Shown here piece after piece: positions 13,741 to 26,900 of a DNA stretch of 64,000 nt. Both the position numbers and the translations under genes were made by a program. Positions within the stretch are counted from its first letter, which is position 1; each line of letters starts with the position of its first letter. The notes beneath the pieces are model-generated. The model had not been told where the DNA came from. It did no database searches and worked only from the letters and a program-made list of their open reading frames with translations. The DNA comes from Odiellus spinosus (lineage: Eukaryota > Arthropoda > Arachnida > Opiliones > Phalangiidae): positions 10,946,158 to 11,010,157 of the forward strand of contig OY987225.1 of NCBI GenBank assembly GCA_963920705.1, read 5' to 3'.

Positions 13741-15475
13741 CGTGATTCGAAAAGCGTGATTCGAAAAACGTGATTCGAATAACGTGATTCGAATAGCGTG
13801 ATTCGAAAAGCGTGATTCGAAAAACGTGATTCGAATAGCGTAATTCGAAAAACGTGATTCGAAAAACGTGATTCGAAAAGCGTGATTCGAAAAACGTGAT
13901 TCGAAAAACGTGATTCGAAAAACGTGATTCGAAAAGCGTGATTCGAAAAACGTGATTCGAAAAACGTGATTCGAAAAGCGTGATTCGAAAAGCTTGATTC
14001 GAAAAACATGATTCGAATAACATGATTCGAATAGAATGATTCGAAAAACATGATTCGAAAAACATGATTCGAAAAACGTGATTCGAAAAGCGTGATTCGA
14101 AAAGCGTGATTCGAAAAACGTGATACGAAAAACGTGATTCGAAAAGCGTGGTTCAAAAAACGTGATTCGAATAACGTGATTCGAATAGCGTGATTCGAAA
14201 AACGTGATTCGAATAGCGTGATTAGAAAAACGTGATTTGAAAAACGTGATTCGAAAAGCGTGATTCGAAAAACGTGATTTGAAAAAGGTGATTCGAAAAA
14301 CGTGATTCGAAAAGCGTGATTCGAAAAACGTGATTCGAAAAACGTGATTCGAAAAGCGTGATTCGAAAAGCTTGATTCGAAAAACATGATTCGAATAACA
14401 TTATTCGAATAGCATGATTCGAATAGCATGATTCGAAAAACATGATTCTAAAAACGTGATTCGAAAAACGTGATTCGAAAAACGTGATTCGAAAAGCGTG
14501 ATTCGAAAAGCGTGATTCGAAAAACGTGATTCGAATAACGTGATTCGAAAAGCATGATTCGAAAAGCATGATTCGAATAGCATGATTCGAAAAGCATGAT
14601 TTAAAAAGCATGATTCGAAAAGCATGATTCGAAAAGCATGATTCGAAAAGCATGATTCGAAAAGCATGATTCGAAAAGCATGATTCGAAAAGCATGATTC
14701 GAAAAGCATGATTCGAAAAGCATGATTCAAAAAGCATGATTCGAAAAGCATGATTCGAAAAGCATGATTCGAAAAGCATGATTCGAAAAGCATGATTCGA
14801 AAAGCTTGATTCGAAAAGCATGATTCGAATAGCTTGATTCGAATAGCTTGATTCGAAAAACATGATTCGAATAGCATGATTCGAATAGCATGATTCGAAA
14901 AGAATGATTCGAAAACGTGATTCGAATAACGTGATTCGAATAGCGTGATTCGAAAAGCGTGATTCGAAAAACGTGATTCGAAAAACGTGATTCGAAAAAC
15001 GTGATTCGAAAAACGTGATTCGAAAACCGTGATTCGAAAAACGTGTTTCGAAAAACGTGATTCGAAAAACGTGATTCGAAAAACGTGATTCGAAAAACGT
15101 GATTCGAAAAACGTGATTCGAAAAACGTGATTCGAAAAGCGTGATTCGAAAAGCTTGATTCGAAAAACCTGATTCGAATAACATGATTCGAATAGCATGA
15201 TTCGAAAAACATGATTCGAAAAACATGATTCGAAAAACGTGATTCGAAAAACGTGATTCGAAAAGCGTGATTCGAAAAACGTGATTCGAAAAACGTGATT
15301 CGAAAAACGTGATTCGAAAAGCGTGATTCGAAAAACGTGATTCGAATAACGTGATTCGAAAAGCATGATTCGAAAAGCATGATTCGAATAACGTGATTCG
15401 AATAGCGTGATTCGAATAGCATGATTCGAAAAACGTGATTCGAAAAACATGATTCGAAAAACGTGATCCGAAAAA
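13741..15475 (+). repeat. 1,735-bp tandem higher-order repeat, copy 1
   Basis: 123 units of 14 bp plus one 13-bp unit (14909-14921). Diagnostic units are GCGTAATTC at 13838, GCGTGGTTC at 14146, the 13-bp unit, and GATCCG at 15465. Each recurs at +1,735 bp. Upstream of about 13741 and at +1,735 downstream of copy 2 the sequences diverge, which sets the boundaries to within a few units. Confidence 0.92.
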
Positions 15476-17210
15476 CGTGATTCGAAAAGCGTGATTCGAA
15501 AAACGTGATTCGAATAACGTGATTCGAATAGCGTGATTCGAAAAGCGTGATTCGAAAAACGTGATTCGAATAGCGTAATTCGAAAAACGTGATTCGAAAA
15601 ACGTGATTCGAAAAGCGTGATTCGAAAAACGTGATTCGAAAAACGTGATTCGAAAAACGTGATTCGAAAAGCGTGATTCGAAAAACGTGATTCGAAAAAC
15701 GTGATTCGAAAAGCGTGATTCGAAAAGCTTGATTCGAAAAACATGATTCGAATAACATGATTCGAATAGAATGATTCGAAAAACATGATTCGAAAAACAT
15801 GATTCGAAAAACGTGATTCGAAAAGCGTGATTCGAAAAGCGTGATTCGAAAAACGTGATACGAAAAACGTGATTCGAAAAGCGTGGTTCAAAAAACGTGA
15901 TTCGAATAACGTGATTCGAATAGCGTGATTCGAAAAACGATATTCGAATAGCGTGATTAGAAAAACGTGATTTGAAAAACGTGATTCGAAAAGCGTGATT
16001 CGAAAAACGTGATTTGAAAAAGGTGATTCGAAAAACGTGATTCGAAAAGCGTGATTCGAAAAACGTGATTCGAAAAACGTGATTCGAAAAGCGTGATTCG
16101 AAAAGCTTGATTCGAAAAACATGATTCGAATAACATTATTCGAATAGCATGATTCGAATAGCATGATTCGAAAAACATGATTCTAAAAACGTGATTCGAA
16201 AAACGTGATTCGAAAAACGTGATTCGAAAAGCGTGATTCGAAAAGCGTGATTCGAAAAACGTGATTCGAATAACGTGATTCGAAAAGCATGATTCGAAAA
16301 GCATGATTCGAATAGCATGATTCGAAAAGCATGATTTAAAAAGCATGATTCGAAAAGCATGATTCGAAAAGCATGATTCGAAAAGCATGATTCGAAAAGC
16401 ATGATTCGAAAAGCATGATTCGAAAAGCATGATTCGAAAAGCATGATTCGAAAAGCATGATTCAAAAAGCATGATTCGAAAAGCATGATTCGAAAAGCAT
16501 GATTCGAAAAGCATGATTCGAAAAGCATGATTCGAAAAGCTTGATTCGAAAAGCATGATTCGAATAGCTTGATTCGAATAGCTTGATTCGAAAAACATGA
16601 TTCGAATAGCATGATTCGAATAGCATGATTCGAAAAGAATGATTCGAAAACGTGATTCGAATAACGTGATTCGAATAGCGTGATTCGAAAAGCGTGATTC
16701 GAAAAACGTGATTCGAAAAACGTGATTCGAAAAACGTGATTCGAAAAACGTGATTCGAAAACCGTGATTCGAAAAACGTGTTTCGAAAAACGTGATTCGA
16801 AAAACGTGATTCGAAAAACGTGATTCGAAAAACGTGATTCGAAAAACGTGATTCGAAAAACGTGATTCGAAAAGCGTGATTCGAAAAGCTTGATTCGAAA
16901 AACCTGATTCGAATAACATGATTCGAATAGCATGATTCGAAAAACATGATTCGAAAAACATGATTCGAAAAACGTGATTCGAAAAACGTGATTCGAAAAG
17001 CGTGATTCGAAAAACGTGATTCGAAAAACGTGATTCGAAAAACGTGATTCGAAAAGCGTGATTCGAAAAACGTGATTCGAATAACGTGATTCGAAAAGCA
17101 TGATTCGAAAAGCATGATTCGAATAACGTGATTCGAATAGCGTGATTCGAATAGCATGATTCGAAAAACGTGATTCGAAAAACATGATTCGAAAAACGTG
17201 ATCCGAAAAA
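15476..17210 (+). repeat. 1,735-bp tandem higher-order repeat, copy 2
   Basis: Direct continuation of copy 1 with GCGTAATTC at 15573, GCGTGGTTC at 15881, the 13-bp unit at 16644-16656 and GATCCG at 17200. A visible difference is AACGATATTC near 15937, where copy 1 has AACGTGATTC. Confidence 0.92.
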
Positions 17211-17390
17211 CGTGATTCGAAAAACGTGATTCGAAAAACGTGATTCGAAAAACGTGATTCGAAAAACGTGATTCGAAAAACGTGATACGAAAAACGTGAT
17301 TCGAAAAGCGTGATTCGAAAAACTTGATTCGAAAAACGTGATTCGAATAACGTGATTCGAATAGCGTGATTCGAAAAGCGTGATTCGAAA

Positions 17391-17905
17391 AATGTGATTC
17401 GAATAGCGTGATTCGAAAAACGTGATTCGAAAACCGTGATTCGAAAAACGTGATTCGAAAAACGTGATTCGAAAAACGTGATTCGAAAAACGTGATTCGA
17501 AAAGCGTGATTCGAAAATCGTGATTCGAAAAGCGTGATTCGAAAAACGTGATTCGAATAGCGTGATTCGAAACGCTTGATTCGAAAAACATGATTCGAAT
17601 CGCATGATTCGAATAGCATGATTCGAATAGCATGATTCGAAAAACGTGATTCGAAAAACGTGATTCGAAAAGCGTGATTCGAAAAGCGTGATTCGAAAAA
17701 CGTGATTCGAAAAACGTGATTCGAAAAGCGTGATTCGAAAAACGTGATTCGAATAACGTGATTCGAAAAGCGTGATTCGAAAAGCATGATTCGAAAAGCA
17801 TGATTCGAAAAGCATGATTCAAAAAGCATGATTCGAAAAGCATGATTCAAAAAGCATGATTCGAAAAGCATGATTCGAAAAGCATGATTCGAAAAGCATG
17901 ATTCG
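17391..17905 (+). repeat. Segment A2 of an 8,690-bp-spaced duplication
   Basis: Copy of 8701-9215 with the same ordered markers (AATGTG at 17391, AATCGCATG at 17598, paired GATTCAAAAAG units near 17820-17850). A few single-base differences are visible, such as GATAATCG in copy 1 against GAAAATCG here. The AATCGCATG marker also occurs near 44749 and five more times from 47.1 to 52.2 kb. Confidence 0.85.
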
Positions 17906-20095
17906 AAAAGCATGATTCGAAAAGCATTATTCGAATAGCTTGATTCGAATAGCTTGATTCGAAAAACATGATTCGAATAGCATGATTCGAATAGCATGAT
18001 TCGAAAAGCATGATTCGAAAAACGTGATTCGAATAATGTGATTCGAATAGCGTGATTCGAATAGCGTGATTCGAAAAACGAGATTCGAAAAACATAATTC
18101 GAAAAAACGTGATTCGAAAAGCGTGATTCGAAAAACGTGATTCGAAAAGCATGATTCGAAAAGCATGATTCGAAAAGCATGATTCGAAAAGCATGATTCG
18201 AATAGCTTGATTCGAATAGCTTGATTCGAAAAACATGATTCGAATAGCATGATTCGAATAGCATGATTCGAATAGAATGATTCGAAAAACATGATTCGAA
18301 AAACATGATTCGAATAACATGATTCGAATAGCATGATTCGAATAGCATGATTCGAAAAACATGATTCGAAAACATGATTCGAAAAACGTGATTCGAATAG
18401 CATGATTCGAAAAACATGATTCGAAAAACATGATTCGAAAAACGTGATTCGAAAAGCGTGATTCGAAAAGCGTGATTCGAAAAACGTGATTCGAAAAACG
18501 TGATTCGAAAAGCGTGATTCGAAAAACGTGATTCGAATAACGTGATTCGAATAGCGTGATTCGAAAAGCGTGATTCGAAAAACGTGATTCGAATAGCGTA
18601 ATTCGAAAAACGTGATTCGAAAACGTGATTCGAAAAGCGTGATTCGAAAAACGTGATTCGAAAAACGTGATTCGAAAAACGTGATTCGAAAAGCGTGATT
18701 CGAAAAACGTGATTCGAAATACGTGATTCGAAAAGCGTGATTCGAAAAGCTTGATTCGAAAAACATGATTCGAATAACATGATTCGAATAGAATGATTCG
18801 AAAAACATGATTCGAAAAACATGATTCGAAAAACGTGATTCGAAAAGCGTGATTCGAAAAGCGTGATTCGAAAAACGTGATTCGAAAAACGTGATTCGAA
18901 AAGCGTGGTTCGAAAAACGTGATTCGAATAACGTGATTCGAATAGCGTGATTCGAAAGGCGTGATTCGAAAAACGTGATTCGAATAGCGTGATTAGAAAA
19001 ACGTGATTCGAAAAACGTGATTCGAAAAGCGTGATTCGAAAAGCTTGATTCGAAAAACATGATTCGAATAACATGATTCGAATTGCATGATTCGAATAGC
19101 ATGATTCGAAAAACATGATTCAAAAAACGTGATTCGAAAAACGTGATTCGAAAAACGTGATTCGAAAAGCGTGATTCGAAAAGCATGATTTAAAAAGCAT
19201 GATTCGAAAAGCATGATTCGAAAAGCATGATTCGAAAAGAATGATTCGAAAAGCATGATTCGAAAAGCATGATTTAAAAAGCATGATTCGAAAAGCATGA
19301 TTCGAAAAGCATGATTCGAAAAGAATGATTCGAAAAGCATGATTCGAAAAGCATGATTCGAAAAGCATGATTCGAAAAGCATGATTCGAAAAGCATGATT
19401 CAAAAAGCATGATTCGAAAAGCATGATTCGAAAAGCATGATTCGAAAAGAATGATTCGAAAAGCATGATTCGAAAAACGTGATTCGAATAACGTGATTCG
19501 AAAAGCATGACTCGAAAAGCATGATTCGAATAGCATGATTCGAAAAGCATGATTCGAAAAGCATGATTCGAAAAGAATGATTCGAAAAGCATGATTCGAA
19601 AAGCATGATTCGAAAAGCATGATTCGAAAAGCATGATTCGAAAAGCATGATTCAAAAAGCATGATTCGAAAAGAATGATTCGAAAAGCATGATTCGAAAA
19701 GCATGATTCGAAAAGCATGATTCGAAAAGCTTGATTCGAAAAGCATGATTCGAATAGCTTGATTCGAATAGCTTGATTCGAAAAACATGATTCGAATAGC
19801 ATGATTCGAATAGCATGATTCGAAAAGCATGATTCGAAAAACGTGATTCGAAAAACGTGATTCGAAAAACGTGATTCGAAAAACGTGATTCGAAAAACGT
19901 GATTCTAAAAACATGATTCGAAAAACGTGATTCGAAAAACGTGATTCGAATAACGTGATTCGAATAGCGTGATTCGAAAAGCGTGATTCGAAAAGCGTGA
20001 TTCGAAAAACGTGATTCGAAAAACGTGATACGAAAAACGTGATTCTAAAAACGTGATTCGAAAAGCGTGATTCGAAAAACGTGATTCGAAAAGCG

Positions 20096-20893
20096 TGATT
20101 CGAAAAACGTGATTCGAATAACGTGATTCGAAAAGCGTGATTCGAAAAGCATGATTCGAAAAGCATGATTCGAAAAACATGATTCGAAAAACATGATTCG
20201 AATAGCGTGATTCGAAAAGCGTGATTCGAAAAACGTGATTCGAATAACGTGATTCGAAAAACGTGATTCGAAAAACGTGATTCGAAAAACGTGATTCGAA
20301 AAACGTGATTCGAAAAGCGTGATTCGAAGAGCGTGATTCGAAAAGCGTGATTCGAAAAACGTGATTCGAAAAGCCTGATTCTAAAAACGTGATTCGAAAA
20401 ACGTGATTCGAAAAACGTGATTCGAAAAGCGTGATTCGAAAAGCTTGATTCGAAAAACATGATTCGAATAACATGATTCGAATAGCATGATTCGAATAGC
20501 GTGATTCGAAAAACATGATTCGAGAAACATGATTCGAAAAACGTGATTCGAAAAACGTGATTCGAAAAACGTGTTTCGAAAAACGTGATTCGAAAAACGG
20601 GATTCGAAAAACGTGATTCGAAAAACGTGATTCGAAAAACGTGATTCGAAAAACGTGATTCGAAAAGCGTTATTCGAAAAACGTGATTCGAAAAACGTGA
20701 TTCGAAAAACGTGATTCGAAAAACGTGATTCGAAAAGCGTTATTCGAAAAGCTTGATTCGAAAAACCTGATTCGAATAACATGATTCGAATAGCATGATT
20801 CGAAAAACATGATTCGAGTAGCATGATTCGAATAGCATGATTCGAAAAACATGATTCGAAAAACATGATTCGAAAAACGTGATTCGAAAAACG
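20096..20893 (+). repeat. 798-bp tandem higher-order repeat, copy 1
   Basis: 57 units. Markers are GCCTGATTCTAAA near 20373, GAGAAACATG near 20523, an AACGGGATTC unit near 20596, and GAGTAGCATG near 20816. All are repeated 798 bp later except the last, which is 728 bp later. An internal 70-bp (5-unit) duplication is present here, seen as GCGTTATTC at both 20668 and 20738, and is absent from copy 2. Confidence 0.9.
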
Positions 20894-21621
20894 TGAATTG
20901 AAAAACGTGATTCGAATAACGTGATTCGAAAAGCGTGATTCGAAAAGCATGATTCGAAAAGCATGATTCGAAAAACATGATTCGAAAAACATGATTCGAA
21001 TAGCGTGATTCGAAAAGCGTGATTCGAAAAACGTGATTCGAATAACGTGATTCGAAAAACGTGATTCGAAAAACGTGATTCGAAAAACGTGATTCGAAAA
21101 ACGTGATTCGAAAAGCGTGATTCGAAGAGCGTGATTCGAAAAGCGTGATTCGAAAAACGTGATTCGAAAAGCCTGATTCTAAAAACGTGATTCGAAAAAC
21201 GTGATTCGAAAAACGTGATTCGAAAAGCGTGATTCGAAAAGCTTGATTCGAAAAACATGATTCGAATAACATGATTCGAATAGCATGATTCGAATAGCGT
21301 GTTTCGAAAAACATGATTCGAGAAACATGATTCGAAAAACGTGATTCGAAAAACGTGATTCGAAAAACGTGTTTCGAAAAACGTGATTCGAAAAACGGGA
21401 TTCGAAAAACGTGATTCGAAAAACGTGATTCGAAAAACGTGATTCGAAAAACGTGATTCGAAAAGCGTTATTCGAAAAGCTTGATTCGAAAAACCTGATT
21501 CGAATAACATGATTCGAATAGCATGATTCGAAAAACATGATTCGAGTAGCATGATTCGAATAGCATGATTCGAAAAACATGATTCGAAAAACATGATTCG
21601 AAAAACGTGATTCGAAAAACG
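20894..21621 (+). repeat. 798-bp tandem higher-order repeat, copy 2 (70 bp shorter)
   Basis: Adjoins copy 1 and carries the same markers near 21171, 21321, 21394 and 21544. It has a single GCGTTATTC unit near 21466 and is therefore five units shorter. The downstream junction lies at a GTGAATTG unit that both copies share. Confidence 0.88.
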
Positions 21622-22464
21622 TGAATTGAAAAACGTGTTTCGAAAAACGTGATTCGAAAAACGTGATTCGAAAAACGTGATTCGAAAAACGTGATTCGAA
21701 AAACGTGATTCGAAAAACGTGATTCGAAAAGCGTGATTCGAAAAGCTTGATTCGAAAAACCTGATTCGAATAACATGATTCGAATAGCATGATTCGAAAA
21801 ACATGATTCGAATAGCTTGATTCGAATAGCTTGATTCGAAGAGCTTGATTCGAAAAACATAATTCGAATAGCATGATTCGAATAGCGTGATTCAAAAAGC
21901 GTGATTCGAAAAACGTGATTCGAATAACGTGATTCGAATAGCGTGATTCGAATAGCGTGATTCGAAAAACGTGATTCTAAAAACATGATTCGAAAAACGT
22001 GATTCGAAAAACGTGATTCGAAAAGCGTGATTCGAAAAGCGTGATTCGAAAAACGTGATTCGAAAAACGTGATTCGAAAAGCGTAATTCGAAAAACGTGA
22101 TTCGAAAAACGTGATTCGAAAAACGTGATACGAAAAACGTGATTCTAAAAGCGTGATTCGAAAAACGTGATTCGAAAAACGTGATTCGAATAACGTGATT
22201 CGAATAGCGTGATTCCACAAGCGTGATTCGAAAAACGTGATTCGAATAGCGTGATTCGAAAAACGTGATTCGAAAAACGTGATTCGAAAAACTTTATTCG
22301 AAAAACGTGATTCGAAAAACGTGATTCGAAAAGCGTGATTCGAAAAGCGTGATTCGAAAAGCGTGATTCGAAAAACGTGATTCGAAAAACGTGATTCGAA
22401 TAGCGTGATTCGAAAAGCGTGATTCGAAAAGCGTGATTCGAAAAGCGTGATTCGAAAAACGTGA

Positions 22465-23700
22465 TTCGAAAAGCATGATTCGAAAAGCATGATTCGAAAA
22501 GCATGGTTCGAAAAGCATGGTTCGAAAAGCATGGTTCGAAAAGCATGGTTCGAAAAGCATGGTTCGAAAAGCATGGTTCGAAAAGCATGGTTCGAAAAGC
22601 ATGATTCGAAAAGCATGGTTCGAAAAGCATGGTTCGAAAAGCATGATTCGAATAGCTTGATTCGAGTAGCATGATTCGAAAAGCCTGATTCGAAAAGCTT
22701 GAATCGAAAAACCTGATTCGAAAAGCCTGATTCGAAAAGCTTGATTCGAAAAGCCTGATTCGAAAAGCCTGTTTCGAAAGGCCTGATTCGAAAAGCCTGA
22801 TTCGAAAAGCATGGTTCGAAAAGCATGGTTCGAAAAGCATGGTTCGAAAAGCATGATTCGAAAAGCATGATTCGAAAAGCATGGTTCGAAAAGCATGGTT
22901 CGAAAAGCATGGTTCGAAAAGCATGGTTCGAAAAGCATGGTTCGAAAAGCATGGTTCGAAAAGCATGATTCGAAAAGCATGATTCGAAAAGCATGATTCG
23001 AAAAGCATGATTCGAAAAGCATGATTCGAAAAGCATGATTCGAAAAGCATGATTCGAAAAGCATGATTCGAAAAGCATGATTCGAAAAGCATGATTCGAA
23101 AAGCATGGTTCGAAAAGCATGGTTCGAAAAGCATGATTCGAATAGCTTGATTCGAATAGCATGATTCGAAAAAAATGATTCGAAAAGCATGATTCGAAAA
23201 GCATGATTCGAAAAGCATGGCTCGAAAAGCATGGTTCGAAAAGCATGATTCGAAAAGCATGATTCGAAAAACATGGTTCGAAAAGCATGGTTCGAAAAGC
23301 ATGATTCGAAAAACATGGTTCGAAAAGCATGGTTCGAAAAGCATGATTCGAAAAGCATGATTCGAAAAGCATGGTTCGAAAAGCATGATTCGAAAAGCAT
23401 GATTCGAAAAGCATGATTCGAAAAGCCTGATTCGAAAAGCATGATTCGAAAAGCATGATTCGAAAAGCATGATTCGAAAAGCATGATTCGAATAGCATGA
23501 TTCGAATAGCGTGATTCGAAAAGCATGGTTCGAAAAGCATGGTTCGAAAAGCATGATTCGAATAGCTTGATTCGAATAGCATGATTCGAAAAACATGATT
23601 CGAAAAGCATGATTCGAAAAGCATGATTCGAAAAGCATGGCTCGAAAAGCATGGTTCGAAAAGCATGATTCGAAAAGCATGATTCGAAAAACATGGTTCG
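22465..23700 (+). repeat. CATG/CATGG-type subdomain
   Basis: Sharp switch from CGTG units to GCATG and CATGGTTCG units. A run of seven consecutive CATGG units near 22500-22590 removes the TGA that normally ends + strand frames. GCCTG cassette 3 lies inside (22676-22803). Border motifs (AATAGCTTG, AATAGCATG) lie near 22650, 23140 and 23560. Two similar stretches around 23100-23290 and 23520-23700 share a CATGGCTCG unit (23217 and 23637, 420 bp apart). Confidence 0.88.
22676..22803 (+). repeat. GCCTG cassette 3
   Basis: GCCTG units with the linked signature GCTTGAATCGAAAAACCT at 22697, followed by GCCTG, GCTTG, GTTTCG and AAAGGCCTG units in the same order as the end of cassette 1. Confidence 0.9.
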
Positions 23701-25040
23701 AATAACGTGATTCGAATAGCGTGATTCGAATAGCGTGATTCGAAAAACGTGATTCTAAAAACATGATTCGAAAAACGTGATTCGAAGAGCGTGATTCGAA
23801 AAGCGTGATTCGAAAAACGTGATTCGAAAAGCCTGATTCGAAAAACGTGATTCGAAAAACGTGATTCGAAAAACGTGATTCGAAAAGCGTGATTCGAAAA
23901 GCTTGATTCGAAAAACATGATTCGAATAACATGATTCGAATAGCATGATTCGAATAGCATGATTCGAAAAACATGATTCGAAAAACATGATTCGAAAAAC
24001 GTGATTCGAAAAGCGTGATTCGAAAAGCGTGATTCGAAAAACGTGATTCGAAAAACGTGATTCGAAAATCGTGATTCGAAAAACGTGATTCGAAAAGCTT
24101 GATTCGAAAAGCTTGATTCGAAAAGCTTGATTCGAAAAGCATGATTCGAAAAGCATGATTCGAAAAGCATGATTCGAAAAGCATGATTCGAAAAGAGTGA
24201 TTCGAAAAGCATGATTCAAAAAGCATGATTCGAAAAGCATGATTCGAAAAGCATGATTCGAAAAGCATGATTCGAAAAGCATGATTTGAAAAGCATTATT
24301 CGAAAAGCATGATTCGAAAAGCATGATTCAAAAAGCATGATTCGAAAAGCATGATTCGAAATGCATGATTCGAAAAGCATGATTCGAAAAGCATGATTCG
24401 AAAAGCATGATTCGAAAAGCATGATTCGAATAGCTTGATTCGAATAGCTTGATTCGAAAAACATGATTCGAATAGCATGATTCGAATAGCATGATTCGAA
24501 AAGCATGATTCGAAAAACGTGATTTGAATAACGTGATTCGAATAGCGTGATTCGAATAGCGTGATTCGAAAAACGAGATTCGAAAAACATGATTCGAAAA
24601 ACGTGATTCGAAAAGCGTGATTCGAAAAGCGTGATTCGAAAAACGTGATTCGAAAAACGTGATTCGAAAAGCGTAATTCGAAAAACGTGATTCGAAAAAC
24701 GTGATTCGAAAAACGTGATACGAAAAACGTGATTCGAATAACGTGATTTGAATAGCGTGATTCCACAAGCGTGATTCGAAAAACGTGATTCGAATAGCGT
24801 GATTCGAAAAACGTGATTCGAAAAACGTGATTCGAAAAACGTGATTCGAAAAACGTGATTCGAAAAACGTGATTCGAAAAACGTGATTCGAAAAGCGTGA
24901 TTCGAAAAGCGTGATTCGAAAAGCGTGATTCGAAAAACGTGATTCGAATAACGTGATTCGAAAAACGTGATTCGAAAAGCGTGATTCGAAAAACGTGATT
25001 CGAATAACGTGATTCGAAAAGCATGATTCGAAAAGCATGA
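23701..25040 (+). repeat. Mixed CGTG and CATG subdomain
   Basis: CGTG units (23701-24090) are followed by GCTTG and canonical units to about 24420, border units, then CGTG units again. The first GATTCCACAAGCG marker of this zone is at 24759; an earlier one lies at 22211, 2,548 bp upstream. Nothing but satellite units was seen. Confidence 0.82.
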
Positions 25041-26900
25041 TTCAAAAAGCATGATTCGAAAAGCATGATTCAAAAAGCATGATTCGAAAAGCATGATTCG
25101 AAAAGCATGATTCGAAAAGCATGATTCGAAAAGCATGATTCGAAAAGCATAATTCGAAAAGCATTATTCGAAAGCATGATTCAAAAAGCATGATTCGAAA
25201 AGCATGATTCGAAATGCATGATTCGAAAAGCATGATTCGAAAAGCATGATTCGAATAGCTTGATTCGAATAGCTTGATTCGAAAAACATGATTCGAATAG
25301 CATGATTCGAATAGCATGATTCGAAAAGCCTGATTCGAAAAACGTGATTCGAATAACTTGATTCGAATAGCGTGATTCGAAAAACGAGATTCGAAAAACA
25401 TGATTCGAAAAACGTAATTCGAAAAGCGTGATTCGAAAAGCGTGATTCGAAAAACGTGATTCGAAAAACGTGATTCGAAAAGCGTAATTCGAAAAACGTG
25501 ATTCGAAAAACGTGATTCGAAAAACGTGATACGAAAAACGTGATTCTAAAAGCGTGATTCGAAAAACGTGATTCGAAAAACGTGATTCGAATAACGTGAT
25601 TCGAATAGCGTGATTCCACAAGCGTGATTCGAAAAACGTGATTCGAATAGCGTGATTCGAAAAACGTGATTCGAAAAACGTGCTTCGAAAAAAGTGAATC
25701 GAAAAACGTGATTCGAAAAACGTGATTCGAAAAGCGTGATTCGAAAAGCGTGATTCGAAAAGCGTGATTCGAAAAACGTGATTCGAAAAACGTGATTCGA
25801 AAGCGTGATTCGAAAAACGTGATTCGAAAAGCGTGATTCGAAAAGCGTGATTCGAAAAACGTGATTCGAAAAGCATGATTCGAAAAGCATGATTCGAAAA
25901 GCATGATTCGAAAAGCATGATTCGAAAAGCATGATTCGAAAAGCATGGTTCGAAAAGCATGGTTCGAAAAGCATGGTTCGAAAAGCATGATTCAAAAAGC
26001 ATGATTCGAATAGCTTGATTCGAATAGCTTGATTCGAAAAACATGATTCGAATAGCATGATTCGAAAAGCATGATTCGAAAAGCATGATTCGAATAGCTT
26101 GATTCGAATAGCTTGATTCGAAAAACATGATTCGAATAGCATGATTCGAATAGCATGATTCGAAAAGCCTGATTCGAAAAACGTGATTTGAATAACGTGA
26201 TTCGAATAGCGTGATTCGAAAAACGAGATTCGAAAAACATGATTCGAAAAACGTGATTCGAAAAGCGTGCTTCGAAAAGCGTGATTCGAAAAACGTGATT
26301 CGAAAAACGTGATTCGAAAAGCGTAATTCGAAAAACGTGATTCGAAAAACGTGATTCGAAAAACGTGATACGAAAAACATGATTCTAAAAGCGTGATTCG
26401 AAAAACTTGATTCGAAAAACGTGATTCGAATAACGTGATTCGAATAGCGTGATTCCACAAGCGTGATTCGAAAAACGTGATTCGAATAGCGTGATTCGAA
26501 AAACGTGATTCGAAAAACGTGATTCGAAAAACGTGATTCGAAAAAAGTGATTCGAAAAACGTGATTCGAAAAACGTGATTCGAAAAGCGTGATTCGAAAA
26601 GCGTGATTCGAAAAGCGTGATTCGAAAAACGTGATTCGAAAAACGTGATTCGAAAAACGTGATTCGAAAAACGTGATTCGAAAAACGTGATTCGAAAAAC
26701 GTGATTCGAAAAACGTGATTCGAAAAGCGTGATTCGAAAAGCGTGATTCGAAAAGCGTGATTCGAAAAACGTGATTCGAATAACGTGATTCGAAAAACGT
26801 GATTCGAAAAGCGTGATTCGAAAAACGTGATTCGAATCACGTGATTCGAAAAGCGTGATTCGAAAAGCATGATTCGAAAAGCATGATTCGAAAAGCATGA
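25041..26900 (+). repeat. 1,860-bp higher-order repeat, copy 1
   Basis: Markers are paired GATTCAAAAAG units at 25041-25075, GCATTATTCG at 25161 leading into the 13-bp unit at 25168, GATTCCACAAGCG at 25612, a second 13-bp unit at 25797, and GCGTGCTTCG near 26265. The first three recur at +1,860. The last is displaced by +2,070, because copy 2 has gained 15 units of CATG/CATGG type. Confidence 0.88.

Larger units (their letters stand above)
5773..22464 (+). repeat. CGTG-dominated domain with CATG/AACATG islets
   Basis: After a short CATG stretch to 5852, AAAAACGTG, AAAAGCGTG, AATAACGTG and AATAGCGTG units predominate. Islets of CATG-type units, usually introduced by AATAGCTTG, AAAAACATG or AATAGCATG, occur every few hundred bases (for example 7075-7350, 7680-7920, 9090-9310, 9900-10030, 10905-11175, 14545-14900, 16280-16640, 17780-18020 and 19185-19840). 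CATGGTTCG units are absent apart from a few GCGTGGTTC units (for example 14146, 15881). The domain holds the 587-, 1,735- and 798-bp tandem duplications listed separately. No non-satellite sequence was seen. Confidence 0.85.

Noticed and set aside
22489-22674. Short plus-strand open frame (also 33932-34117 and 34128-34313)
   Set aside because: It exists only because runs of CATGG units change the recurrent TGA to TGG. There is no further coding evidence.
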